From Campylobacterota bacterium (GTDB lineage Bacteria > Campylobacterota > Campylobacteria > Campylobacterales > Sulfurovaceae): 34,705 nucleotides of DNA. The DNA is taken from the NCBI GenBank assembly GCA_011330645.1, contig DRQB01000024.1, forward strand, positions 1-34,705, in the 5' to 3' direction. The notes beneath the pieces were generated by a model. The model was not told the origin of the DNA. It did no database searches and saw nothing but the letters and a program-made list of their open reading frames with translations. Of this stretch, positions 9,089 to 17,121 are shown in pieces (the stretch's first letter is position 1; every line of letters starts with the position of its first letter). The translations under genes were made by a program, and so were the position numbers.

Positions 9089-10020
9089 AGTGTCCCCTCT
9101 ATGCGCAAGTCTGTACTGCCTTTGACTTTTGCTGTATTGTAATGCGCTTTTTTAGCAAGTGCTTTAACCCGTTTGGCAACCTCTGTATTGGCACAAGAAA
9201 ATTGTGCTTGAAAGCCTTTTTCATTGACCTGTAATGCAGTGAGTGTTACTCCCTTAAAAATCATGCCAGCAAATGCTTTGATGGCATCCCTTTTTTTGCG
9301 TTCTTTTGTATCTACATTACGGTACTTGTCTACAATGCCCTGACGGGCATAGCTACTTTGTAACGCAGGGTAAGAAGTATATAAACTTTCTAATTCTTCC
9401 AAAGCAGATTCATTTTCTCCTCCATCACGAGAACCTTCCACCAAAAACATCCCAGCAAAAAGAACAAAAACTGCTGCAAGAGAAAGTGCTTGTTTTTGTG
9501 TGATAATGGAACGTGACCCTCCTTGGAGTGAGACACCTCCTTTAGGAGTAAAACTACTGTCAAAGGCTAAAGTTGGTTTTTCTTCACTTCCTAATGCCAT
9601 ACGAGGTACAAGTACTACCGTATCGTCTAGCACAACCAATGCTTCTTTTTCATTGAGTGCAAGGGGTGCAGTAAACGCATGCACGGCTTGCTGAGCAAAA
9701 AAGACTTTAGAAACCTTGTCTGCTGTTAAACCTTTACTCTCTAAAAATGCCGTAATACGCTCTAAATCATAAGCAATAAATACCCATGTCTCTTCCTCTT
9801 TCATCACCATATACTGATAGTGACCACCCTCTTCAAGAAGCCCATCAAAAAGTGAAGGCGCTATCTTTTTGGCTTGATATGCATACTTCACAGGGAGTGA
9901 CTCTTTTTTAAGTGTATAAAATTGTGGTGTCAATAACACATTGACACTTTCATCTAAACTTACACTTTCCATAGAGGTATGTACAAGAAGTAACTTTTTA
10001 TCTTTTCCCATAAAATTCAA
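9085..10020 (-). CDS. gspL: GspL-like type II secretion platform protein
   Basis: GspL recruits GspE to the inner membrane. The 311-residue protein has a cytoplasmic domain to about residue 170, one membrane helix (ALSLAAVFVLFAGMFLVEG) near 180-200, and a periplasmic ferredoxin-like domain (GVTLTALQVNEKGFQAQFSC near the end). It is shorter than enterobacterial GspL, as expected for a compact system. The start overlaps the gspK end by 23 nt if ATG 10020 is used, or by 14 nt if ATG 10011 is used. The assignment rests on topology and gene order more than on motifs. Confidence 0.75.
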   Translation of the reverse strand: MNFMGKDKKLLLVHTSMESVSLDESVNVLLTPQFYTLKKESLPVKYAYQAKKIAPSLFDGLLEEGGHYQYMVMKEEETWVFIAYDLERITAFLESKGLTADKVSKVFFAQQAVHAFTAPLALNEKEALVVLDDTVVLVPRMALGSEEKPTLAFDSSFTPKGGVSLQGGSRSIITQKQALSLAAVFVLFAGMFLVEGSRDGGENESALEELESLYTSYPALQSSYARQGIVDKYRNVDTKERKKRDAIKAFAGMIFKGVTLTALQVNEKGFQAQFSCANTEVAKRVKALAKKAHYNTAKVKGSTDLRIEGTL

Positions 10021-10921
10021 AATGTTTTGCCTCTCCTAGAATATATTTAAATTTGAACTGATACGGTCTTTTTCCGCTGCTAAAAGAGACCATGCATTCA
10101 CTTTGTTCTAAAAACTTCTTCCCAACAATGATATTTTGTCTACTCGCATAGTTTCCACCATTGTTATTGACAAAAGATTTTAAACTACCTTTTTGAGGGT
10201 CAGAGAACCAGTCTCGTACTGACTGTAAATCAATGTCAAAGAGTAAAGATATCAGTTCAGGTGAAGCATACTCTGCATCTATCTTTGCTGCATTACTGGA
10301 AAATGTAAAATACTTTTTCCAAGGTATACGACTGGCCTTAGGGTCATCAACTTCCAGTTGATAGCGACTGACAATTTGCGCAAATTGTTGATATGATATG
10401 ATACCGTTTTTTTGTCTGAGTCTGCTGTAGGATTTTTTTACAAATTTTTCTTTCCCCCCTGTGGCTTCAGCTAACATCTCTTGAAGTCTGGAAGCATCTT
10501 CTAAATCATACTCTTGCGCCAAAGTATCGAAGAGTGTTTGTGCAAAAGTGTATTGTGCACGCATGCCTTCTTGTCCTTCCTGTGCGAGCCAGTTTACATT
10601 GACCCCATTAGAGAGAGGCTGACAACGCAACATCATTTGAAACCTACCATCGGGAGAACGTAAAGGCACAGGGAATCTATAGAGCGTAGAAAAAAGTGTG
10701 TTTTTCTTTTTAAACTTATCAAAAACAGAAGTGATATCTGCATAATAGACATCTGCCTGTATCATGGCTGTGGTATCTGCAGAGTCGTGTTGTACCTCTT
10801 TAAAATAACTCAAAAGTACCATGGTCAAGGCGATAATAATAAGTAAAACAGAGAAGGTTACCATCAAGGCAAAACCACGTCTATGTGTAACAGTTATACC
10901 TTGTATCTTTGTTTTATCCAT
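9998..10921 (-). CDS. gspK: Minor pseudopilin GspK
   Basis: GspK is the large minor pseudopilin that caps the pseudopilus. The prepilin signal lies at RRGFALMVTFSVLLIII: cleavage would follow the Gly, and position +5 of the mature protein is Val. GspK proteins are known to lack the Glu5 present in other pseudopilins, so this fits. The protein has 307 residues, much longer than the other pseudopilins here, with an inserted helical region (TLFDTLAQEYDLEDASRLQE) as in GspK. It is the first gene of the minus-strand arm, 88 bp from the gspG start on the other strand. Confidence 0.85.
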   Translation of the reverse strand: MDKTKIQGITVTHRRGFALMVTFSVLLIIIALTMVLLSYFKEVQHDSADTTAMIQADVYYADITSVFDKFKKKNTLFSTLYRFPVPLRSPDGRFQMMLRCQPLSNGVNVNWLAQEGQEGMRAQYTFAQTLFDTLAQEYDLEDASRLQEMLAEATGGKEKFVKKSYSRLRQKNGIISYQQFAQIVSRYQLEVDDPKASRIPWKKYFTFSSNAAKIDAEYASPELISLLFDIDLQSVRDWFSDPQKGSLKSFVNNNGGNYASRQNIIVGKKFLEQSECMVSFSSGKRPYQFKFKYILGEAKHFEFYGKR

Positions 10922-11009
10922 CTAAAAGCTCTATTAAAGTAAAATTTGTAAAATTAAATCATAAATTATATTTTTGAAATATTATACCAAAGCAAACTAA
11001 AGGATGCAC
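10922..11009. promoter_or_regulatory. Divergent promoter region of the T2SS locus
   Basis: This 88-bp AT-rich gap separates gspK (minus) from gspG (plus) and is the only place where both arms can start. On the plus strand TATTATACC near 10979-10987 is a plausible -10. A TAAAGGA ribosome site at 10998-11004 fits the ATG at 11010 and not the ATG at 11004, which lies inside it. No convincing -35 was seen on either strand. The minus-strand promoter could not be placed. Confidence 0.5.
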
Positions 11010-11441
11010 ATGCATACAAATAATGGACTTAGAACAGGTTTCTCACTTATAGAACTTCTTATTGTTATCGTGATACTTGGAGGACTGATGGCTGTGGTAG
11101 CTCCTGGGCTGATGGACTCCCAAAGAAAAGCAACAAGAAATACTATGTGTCTTTCTATGAATGACCTCAAAGGCCGCTTTGAACAGTTTGAACTAGACAA
11201 TGGTACGCTGCCAGATACAGAAGAGGGTATGCAGGCACTTCTTGCAAACCCTGATACAGATAAATACCCTAACTACCCTGTTGTACCGTACTTGAAAAAA
11301 CCTAAAAAGGATGCATGGCATATGCCTTTTGTCTACATCAAAAAAGGTTCAGGTATGGAGATTATCTCTTTTGCTGCGGATAGAAAAGAAGGTGGAGAAG
11401 GCTGGGACAAAGACATCCTACTTAGTGAGTGTAACAAATAA
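11010..11441 (+). CDS. gspG: Major pseudopilin GspG
   Basis: GspG is the main subunit of the T2SS pseudopilus. The N-terminus reads RTGFSLIELLIVIVILGGLM: cleavage after Gly, Glu at +5 and a hydrophobic helix. The C-terminal part has the GspG loop pattern, with TEEGMQALLANPD, YLKKPKKDAWHMPFVY and SFAADRKEGGEGWDKD, close to the family's usual WGxPYxY and GxDGxxGGxGxxxDI motifs. The start at 11010 is chosen because TAAAGGA lies just before it; the upstream in-frame ATG at 11004 overlaps that site. From 11010 it has 143 residues, the usual length. It is the first gene of the plus-strand arm. Confidence 0.93.
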   Translation: MHTNNGLRTGFSLIELLIVIVILGGLMAVVAPGLMDSQRKATRNTMCLSMNDLKGRFEQFELDNGTLPDTEEGMQALLANPDTDKYPNYPVVPYLKKPKKDAWHMPFVYIKKGSGMEIISFAADRKEGGEGWDKDILLSECNK

Positions 11442-11447
11442 TTTTTC

Positions 11448-11996
11448 ATGTCTCACACGAAAAGAGCTAGACTACGTCAAGGGTTTTCACTCATAGAACT
11501 CCTCATTGTTGTAGTCATTATCTCTTTGGTGTATGCCATAGGATTTTCCAACTTCAAAATACGAAAATCTGAACCCAAAGCCCTTACGCCTCTTAACCTC
11601 AAAGAAACCATTGTAAAGTCTGAATTTTTCAATGGGCATGCCACACTCATGTGTGTTGATAAATGCCGTACCTGTTACCTTAGAGAAGATGTCTCTGCTC
11701 CATTTAAAGCCTATGCAAACAAGATAGACCTCAGCAATATTAAAGCCTATGGCATCGATGAAGGTGACCGACTTCAACGTATAGAATATGAACGCTATAA
11801 TGATCAAAAGATTTGTCTTGTGATGGACTTCTACAACAACGGAAGCTCCACACAAATCATACTCGAAAACAAAGAAGGTGCCTACTTCCTGCCTGCTTTT
11901 TTTGGTGAACCCAAACGTTTTGACTCACCAGAAGATGCAAAAACCTACTGGCTCAAACAAAGTGATAGCGTCTCAAATTCTGGAGATTACTACTGA
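11448..11996 (+). CDS. gspH: Minor pseudopilin, GspH-like
   Basis: A prepilin signal is seen at RQGFSLIELLIVVVIISLVY, with Gly before the cleavage site and Glu at +5. The 182-residue protein has a cysteine cluster CVDKCRTC near residue 69, unusual for GspH and possibly disulfide-bonded in the periplasm. The C-terminal part has beta-strand patterns (ICLVMDFYNNGSSTQIIL). It lies 6 bp after gspG and overlaps the next pseudopilin by one base (TGATG). It is a minor pseudopilin by signal and context; H is assigned by position only. Confidence 0.7.
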   Translation: MSHTKRARLRQGFSLIELLIVVVIISLVYAIGFSNFKIRKSEPKALTPLNLKETIVKSEFFNGHATLMCVDKCRTCYLREDVSAPFKAYANKIDLSNIKAYGIDEGDRLQRIEYERYNDQKICLVMDFYNNGSSTQIILENKEGAYFLPAFFGEPKRFDSPEDAKTYWLKQSDSVSNSGDYY

Positions 11997-12409
11997 TGAA
12001 AACGTTACGTCCTGCCTTTACCCTCATAGAGATTTTGATTGCTGTTTCTATCTTGTCTGTGGCGTTTGTCTATGTACTTAAAGTCCACAGTGACAATGCC
12101 AAATATATCGTCTATCTTTCAGAGAGAAATAAACACTCTTTGGAAGATTCTCTTTTTTTGGGTACCAATATTTTACGTTATCATAAAGATAAAAAAACAG
12201 CCTATGACATACTGGAACGTTATGTCAAAATCAAAGAAGATGAGAGTCGTACCATCCTCAAAAAAACAAGCAGAGAGATTTTTATCCCTGAAGAGATAAA
12301 AATCATCCCTCCCCCAGAAACACGAGGACCTACTGCCCTTGTCAATGAAGTCAAACTGAAAGACAAACACTCAGCCAATTATTGGCATTTTAAAATACAA
12401 GCATTTTAA
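11996..12409 (+). CDS. gspI: Minor pseudopilin, GspI-like
   Basis: The N-terminus MKTLRPAFTLIEILIAVSIL is a prepilin signal with FTLIE and Glu at +5. The residue before the probable cleavage site is Ala rather than Gly (RPA-FTLIE), a tolerated variant. At 137 residues the size suits GspI. The body is charged and helical (RNKHSLEDSLFLGTNILRYH), with a short C-terminal strand region ending WHFKIQAF. It overlaps gspH by one base upstream and overlaps the end of the convergent exosortase-like gene by four bases. The exact label among the minor pseudopilins is uncertain. Confidence 0.65.
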   Translation: MKTLRPAFTLIEILIAVSILSVAFVYVLKVHSDNAKYIVYLSERNKHSLEDSLFLGTNILRYHKDKKTAYDILERYVKIKEDESRTILKKTSREIFIPEEIKIIPPPETRGPTALVNEVKLKDKHSANYWHFKIQAF

Positions 12410-12960
12410 AAATCTTTCACCGTCCTAGAGGAAGTTTTAATAAAGGCAACAAAAAGCCCTAGCCCTGTAAGCATCAACAGGCTGTTGCCCAGTAAATCAT
12501 GAGACCAGTAAAAGTCTGCATGTCCCTCTCCTGTCTGGGTCACATACACTACCAGTAAGATGCGTACCACATTTACCACAGAGAACAGTACATACCCTAT
12601 GCCCATCCAGAGTACTTTATGCCATATCTTAGAGGGATAAGCCAAAATAGAAGCAAACAAAAAGAGTACAGGTATCACTCCATTACAGGCTTTGTTAATG
12701 ATGATCTTATAGTGAGGGTTTATCCAGATATCAACGCCTTGCAGTTGTTCGGGTTGTAAGAACATATTTAAGAAATACAAAGTGAGTTTCGTTTGCCCTT
12801 CATTGAGCAAGTCAGAGACCGCTGAAGTGGGTGCATAGAAAAACACAAATAAGAGTGCTAAAAAGAGAAAATATAGGGCTACAAATTGTTTCATAAAGAG
12901 ACTATAACAAGATACAGCTAAAAAAGTTATAATACTGCTAATTGATAATAAGGACTTCAC
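12406..12960 (-). CDS. Exosortase/archaeosortase-like membrane protein
   Basis: This 184-residue, largely hydrophobic protein with several predicted membrane helices has the three conserved residues of the exosortase/archaeosortase family in the right order. Cys92 lies in NKACNGVIPVLFLFA, Arg133 in NVVRILLVVY and His154 in FYWSHDLLGN. Characterised or modelled members cleave C-terminal sorting signals (PEP-CTERM type), as transpeptidase-like enzymes in the inner membrane. The longest reading starts at GTG 12960; ATG 12894 (residue 23) is an alternative, and neither has a clear ribosome site. The gene stands inverted between gspI and gspF, overlapping gspI by 4 nt. No protein in the window ends in a recognisable sorting signal (motif, helix, then Arg cluster), so the substrate is unknown. 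Confidence 0.72.
   Translation of the reverse strand: MKSLLSISSIITFLAVSCYSLFMKQFVALYFLFLALLFVFFYAPTSAVSDLLNEGQTKLTLYFLNMFLQPEQLQGVDIWINPHYKIIINKACNGVIPVLFLFASILAYPSKIWHKVLWMGIGYVLFSVVNVVRILLVVYVTQTGEGHADFYWSHDLLGNSLLMLTGLGLFVAFIKTSSRTVKDF
12928..12954 (+). promoter_or_regulatory. Probable promoter -10 and ribosome site of gspF
   Basis: A perfect TATAAT lies at 12928-12933 and TAAGGA at 12949-12954, before the gspF ATG at 12965. A separate promoter is expected because the minus-strand gene interrupts the pseudopilin operon. If the exosortase-like gene starts at GTG 12960, this promoter lies inside its coding sequence; if at ATG 12894, it lies between the genes. No strong -35 is seen. Confidence 0.6.
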
Positions 12961-12964
12961 TCAG

Positions 12965-14179
12965 ATGCTTTTTAAGTATAAAGGTTTTGACAAATCAGGT
13001 AAAAAGGTTAAAGGGACTGTAGATGCCTCTTCTGTAGAAGAAGCCGGACAGAAACTTAAAAACCGTGGTATTTACCATGAAGGACTTAAGCCAACCAAAG
13101 AGTTTTCACTTGAAGCTTTTTCAAAACGTCAAATGCCAGGGGATTTACTGGCTACGTTTTCTAAAGAACTCTCTTCCTACCTTAATTCAGGGATGACCAT
13201 ACTTACCGCCATCAAACTCCTTGAGAACCAACATGAGGGAGAAAAACGTTATGTCTCTTTTTTAAACTCAATCAAAACCATGATAGATGAAGGAAAATCA
13301 CTCTACCATGCACTCAATACTCAAAAAGTGTATGCCCTTCCTGACTTCTACTTGCAAAGTCTTAACGTAGCAGGACAAAGTGGTAAGATGGTCGAAGTAC
13401 TCACCAATATGGCAAACTTTTTCTCTGCACAGAACAAAGTCAAAAAACAAGTCAAAGGTGCTATGATTTACCCTAGTGTTATTTTTGTGGTTGCCATTTT
13501 AATCATCGCCTTTTTGCTTGTCTCCGTCGTACCTGAAATTACCAAAATCTTTGAAGACACAGACCAAGCATTGCCTCCCATCACACAGTTTGTTGTCAAT
13601 ACCAGTGATTTCCTTATCGCGCATTATGTTGCTATTTTAGTGTCTCTCATCGTCGCGGTGATTGTCTTTAAACTTGCCTATGCAAAAATAGATGCCTTTC
13701 ATAGAGTTGTCGATGCATGGATGATGAAACTGCCTCTGATAGGCACACTCATACAAAACCATGAACTGGGACGTTTCTCTTATATCCTTTCTCTCATGCT
13801 TAGTTCTGGTGTAGCCTACGCTCAAGCTGTACAACTTGCCAAAGCCACCTTTGGAAACTATGGACTTAGAGATCTTTTTGACAAAGCTTCCGTGAAAGTT
13901 GTAGAAGGAAATAAACTTTCAAACTCTTTACAACTCGTACGTGGGGTAAAACTCAAACGCAATTTTATGCAGACCCTTGCACTAGGAGAAGAGTCCAGTG
14001 AAGTCGCAGAAGTACTTAGCAATACCTCTGCTCTCTATGCCGAGGAAAATGATGATAAGCTTAAAATACTACTCAGTCTTCTAAACCCTTTTATGATGCT
14101 TCTTATTGGTGGTTTTGTGGGTGTGATTATCGCAGCGATGATGCTCCCAATTTTTACTATGACACAAGGATTACAATAA
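12965..14179 (+). CDS. gspF: Type II secretion system inner-membrane protein GspF
   Basis: GspF is the polytopic platform protein at the base of the T2SS. The 404-residue protein starts MLFKYKGFDKSGKKVKGTVD, the usual GspF opening. It has two copies of the cytoplasmic helical domain: FSKELSSYLNSGMTILTAIK near 65 and GRFSYILSLMLSSGVAYAQAV near 270. Three membrane helices are visible, near 170 (MIYPSVIFVVAILIIAFLL), near 220 (IAHYVAILVSLIVAVIVF) and at the C-terminus (LNPFMMLLIGGFVGVIIAAM). The stop is directly followed by the next start (TAAATG), so the downstream genes are probably co-transcribed. Confidence 0.93.
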   Translation: MLFKYKGFDKSGKKVKGTVDASSVEEAGQKLKNRGIYHEGLKPTKEFSLEAFSKRQMPGDLLATFSKELSSYLNSGMTILTAIKLLENQHEGEKRYVSFLNSIKTMIDEGKSLYHALNTQKVYALPDFYLQSLNVAGQSGKMVEVLTNMANFFSAQNKVKKQVKGAMIYPSVIFVVAILIIAFLLVSVVPEITKIFEDTDQALPPITQFVVNTSDFLIAHYVAILVSLIVAVIVFKLAYAKIDAFHRVVDAWMMKLPLIGTLIQNHELGRFSYILSLMLSSGVAYAQAVQLAKATFGNYGLRDLFDKASVKVVEGNKLSNSLQLVRGVKLKRNFMQTLALGEESSEVAEVLSNTSALYAEENDDKLKILLSLLNPFMMLLIGGFVGVIIAAMMLPIFTMTQGLQ

Positions 14180-14935
14180 ATGACACATCTTACAAAAATA
14201 ACACTTCTTTCGCTACTGCTTTTTCGCCCTCTTTTTGGAGACATCATTGGTGGAGAGGTTTCTTTAGGATACTATAACCATGCACCTAGTGGGAATGCCC
14301 TCTATACGACTCCCCTAACCGGCACAGCAAGTTCTGCTGACTTAGAAGATACCTTAGGATGGAGTGATGCACAAGATGTATTCCTCAAAGCCTACTTTGA
14401 ACACCCTTTACCTTTTATCCCCAATGTAAAACTAGGATTCACCAAACTTTCACATGACGGAACAGGGGCAGCTTCTCTCTTTTCATGGGGGGACATCGTC
14501 AACTTCTCAGGAGAGATAAACAGTCAGTTAGACTTACGTATGACAGATGTGACACTCTACTACGAACTGCTTGACAATTGGATAGAATTAGATGCAGGAC
14601 TCACGGGAAGATATCTCAGTGGAGACATCCAAGTAGATACTGTGCTGGAAAGTGAGAACGTAAGCTTTTCATCATGGATTCCTATGCTCTATGCCAAAGC
14701 ACGTTTTAACGTGCCTTCTACAGACTTCTCTTTACAATTTGAAGCCAATGGTATCTCTTATCAAGGTGCTACCTTTTATGACTATGAACTCTCTGCACGC
14801 TATACACTCGCAGTAGGTCTAGGGCTAGAAGCCGGATACAAAGCTTTTCATGTAGACAGCGATGACCTAAGTTCAGGACTTGAATCCAATATGGACTTCA
14901 CCGGAGCCTATGCTGCTGTGGTATGGGATTTCTAA
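14180..14935 (+). CDS. Outer-membrane beta-barrel protein, TIGR04219-like
   Basis: The 251-residue protein has a signal peptide ending near LLFRPLFGD, then GGEVSLGYYNHAPSG, a glycine-rich opening like that of the TIGR04219 outer-membrane family. Alternating hydrophobic/polar strands run to the C-terminal Phe (AYAAVVWDF), as expected for BAM-dependent barrels. Its role is unknown; the family is small and uncharacterised. It begins immediately after gspF and its stop overlaps the next start (TAATG). Linkage to gspF could mean a secretion role or simply a shared transcript. Confidence 0.75.
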   Translation: MTHLTKITLLSLLLFRPLFGDIIGGEVSLGYYNHAPSGNALYTTPLTGTASSADLEDTLGWSDAQDVFLKAYFEHPLPFIPNVKLGFTKLSHDGTGAASLFSWGDIVNFSGEINSQLDLRMTDVTLYYELLDNWIELDAGLTGRYLSGDIQVDTVLESENVSFSSWIPMLYAKARFNVPSTDFSLQFEANGISYQGATFYDYELSARYTLAVGLGLEAGYKAFHVDSDDLSSGLESNMDFTGAYAAVVWDF

Positions 14936-15429
14936 TGGCAAAACAATCCTCCTCTAAAAAACAAAGATTTAGAGATATCAAACAGGGTAAGGAAGCGCAC
15001 AAAAAGCCCTCTACGCAATACAAGTATCCTTATGCAAAAGTTTCTGAAAAAATGAAAGCTTTTCTGACAGATAGCTTTATGCTCATGATGCCTATCATGT
15101 ATATAGTAGTCTATCTCATTATGGATGGACGTGAAGGGTTTGGAGAACATAAACTTTTAGGCTGGATTGCCATTTTTATCCCTCTTATTATTGTGCAAAC
15201 CCTCTTTATGACTAAAACGGCACAAACACCTGGCTATCGTGCTTATAACTTAAAACTCATCGATGAAAACACAGGTGAAAAGCCTACGCTGTTTATTATA
15301 TTGTTTCGAAACTTTTGTGCGATGTTGTCTTTTTTTACTTTTTTTGGTTGGACAATGATGTTCTTTAGAAAAGATGCCAAAACATTGCATGATTTACTCT
15401 CTCGTACAGCTGTTATACGTAAATCATGA
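14935..15429 (+). CDS. RDD family membrane protein
   Basis: From ATG 14935 the protein has 164 residues. A very basic N-terminus (SSSKKQRFRDIKQGKEAHKK) precedes an RDD-type membrane domain with helices at about 50-65 (SFMLMMPIMYIVVYLIM), 80-95 (LGWIAIFIPLIIVQTLF) and 130-150 (NFCAMLSFFTFFGWTMMFF). The segment AQTPGYRAYNLKLIDENTGE and the end KDAKTLHDLLSRTAVI are typical of RDD proteins. An upstream in-frame ATG at 14923 lies inside the barrel gene and is less likely. It overlaps the next gene by four bases (ATGA). Function is unknown. Confidence 0.8.
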   Translation: MAKQSSSKKQRFRDIKQGKEAHKKPSTQYKYPYAKVSEKMKAFLTDSFMLMMPIMYIVVYLIMDGREGFGEHKLLGWIAIFIPLIIVQTLFMTKTAQTPGYRAYNLKLIDENTGEKPTLFIILFRNFCAMLSFFTFFGWTMMFFRKDAKTLHDLLSRTAVIRKS

Positions 15430-16556
15430 ATTTCAAAACCTCTCTGCTCTCTTCTTTTTCACTTCTTCTTGCTGCTTACTATTTCTTTTATTTTGCGCTG
15501 GTAGGAGTGTATGTTATTTTTATGCCTAAAGTGCTCTTGGAGCTTGGGTATACCCCTGTTGAAGTGGGGATTATCTATGCAGCAGCACCTTTTATGCGTT
15601 TTTTGCTTCCTTTTGTTTTTCGACATGCTATTGCACTGACGCCTAAAGTGTATCTGCTTGCTTTGGCATTAACCTTTGTAGCAACCCTTCTTTTTTTAGC
15701 AACCGTAGAAGATTTTTGGCTGTATCTCTTGGCAAATCTTCTCTTTGGTGCAGCGATGGGTGTTTCACTTCCTTATGTTGAAACCATCGCCCTAGCTTCC
15801 CTTTCCAAGCATCACTATGGCAAGGTACGCCTTTGGGGTTCATTGGGTTTTATGGGTATTGCTTTATGGTTAGGTAAAATCCTCAGCACACCCCATGAAG
15901 CACTCTATTATCTTTCTTCTATGGCTCTGTTGACACTTTTTTTTGGTGCATTTTTAATCCATCATGACCTTAGCTCTCATGATACAGTACAAGATGATGC
16001 CTCGTTTTCACTTACAAAATATTGGGCATTTTGGGTATCTATTTTTCTGATGCAAGTAGGATTTGGCGGATTTTATAACTTCTTTACAATTTATGAAACT
16101 TCTCATGGTATCTCTTTGGAGATGACATCATGGATGTGGAGTTTTGGTGTTATTTGTGAAATTGTTATGCTTTACTTCCAGGGACCATTGTTACAAAAAA
16201 ATCTACTTAACATTTTACAGTTTGCCACGATAGTGACAGCTTTTAGATGGCTCATACTCTATCTTTTTCCTGACTCAATCCTTCTTACTTTTGCATCTCA
16301 ATCACTTCATGCAGTGAGTTTTGCACTCTATCATACCGCAGCAATCACCTACGTATTTTCTCTCTATGCACAAAAAAAGTTGGCCCAACAGTTCTTTTTA
16401 GGTATTGCCTTTGGTTTAGGAGGGTCAATAGGAGCCATACTCTCAGGAAAAATCTATGGAGAGTATCTCTTTCTTATAGAGGCAGGTATCACCTTTTGTG
16501 CATTTGTAGTTCTTTGGATACATCAAACACGGAAAAGGAGTCTTCATGATGCTTGA
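15426..16556 (+). CDS. MFS transporter, MFS_1-like/HcaT-type
   Basis: The 376-residue protein has about 12 hydrophobic segments and starts with a helix containing FALVGVYVIFMPKVLLELGY, followed by TPVEVGIIYAAAPFMRFLLP. This resembles the MFS_1-like branch (3-phenylpropionate transporter HcaT and relatives). The motif YGKVRLWGSLGFMGIALWLG near 137-156 is characteristic of that branch. The substrate cannot be told from sequence. It overlaps the RDD gene by four bases and mobA by eleven. Confidence 0.8.
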   Translation: MNFKTSLLSSFSLLLAAYYFFYFALVGVYVIFMPKVLLELGYTPVEVGIIYAAAPFMRFLLPFVFRHAIALTPKVYLLALALTFVATLLFLATVEDFWLYLLANLLFGAAMGVSLPYVETIALASLSKHHYGKVRLWGSLGFMGIALWLGKILSTPHEALYYLSSMALLTLFFGAFLIHHDLSSHDTVQDDASFSLTKYWAFWVSIFLMQVGFGGFYNFFTIYETSHGISLEMTSWMWSFGVICEIVMLYFQGPLLQKNLLNILQFATIVTAFRWLILYLFPDSILLTFASQSLHAVSFALYHTAAITYVFSLYAQKKLAQQFFLGIAFGLGGSIGAILSGKIYGEYLFLIEAGITFCAFVVLWIHQTRKRSLHDA

Positions 16557-17121
16557 TATCCCAGCAGTCATCTTTGCAGGAGGAAAAAGTTCTCGTATGG
16601 GAAAAGATAAAGCACTTCTGCCTTTTAGAGGGTACAAAACACTAAGTGAGTATCAATATACCAAACTCTCTAAACTCTTTACAGATGTGTATCTCTCTAG
16701 TAAAGAAAATAAATTTAATTTTCACTCTCAGACCATCACTGACATTGATGAGACTTCCTCTCCGTTGGTTGCATTGGTTTCTTGCTTTGATGTTTTGGAG
16801 GCAGAAACTGTTTTTGTATTGAGTGTGGATGCCCCTCTGGTAGACAAAGAGGTTATCAAACGACTTCATGCGCAAAGTATATTGCCAGAGAATAAAAATA
16901 AGGATGCCATTGTTGCACAAAGTCCAAAGGGTGTACAACCACTCTGTGGATTTTATAGACGTACGATACTCCCTTTAGCGCAGACGTATCTTGCCAAGGA
17001 GAATCACAAACTCACCGCACTGCTTCGTGAGGCAAATACGCACTATGTCCCTTTTGAAGAGGAGCTGCCATTTACAAATCTAAATACCATGCCCCAATAT
17101 CAAGATTTACTCTTTCGATAA
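16546..17121 (+). CDS. mobA: Molybdenum cofactor guanylyltransferase
   Basis: MobA attaches GMP to molybdopterin to form the bis-MGD cofactor used by DMSO-reductase-family enzymes. The 191-residue protein has the nucleotide-binding signature FAGGKSSRMGKDKALLPF near residues 10-27. Further motifs are VLSVDAPLVDKEVI (metal-binding Asp region), GVQPLCGFYRRT and TNLNTMPQY, the last being the usual MobA ending. An AAGGAG ribosome site precedes tandem ATG codons at 16546 and 16549. No other cofactor genes are nearby. Its last 15 nt overlap the convergent LysR gene. Confidence 0.88.
   Translation: MMLDIPAVIFAGGKSSRMGKDKALLPFRGYKTLSEYQYTKLSKLFTDVYLSSKENKFNFHSQTITDIDETSSPLVALVSCFDVLEAETVFVLSVDAPLVDKEVIKRLHAQSILPENKNKDAIVAQSPKGVQPLCGFYRRTILPLAQTYLAKENHKLTALLREANTHYVPFEEELPFTNLNTMPQYQDLLFR

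Noticed and set aside
9340..9358. TGCCC...GGGCA palindrome in gspL as another copy of the nifS-nifU repeat
   Set aside because: Only the GGGCA core matches; the flanks do not resemble the repeat arm and the residues encoded look ordinary.
11004..11009. ATG at 11004 as the gspG start
   Set aside because: It overlaps the TAAAGGA ribosome site, which suits ATG 11010.
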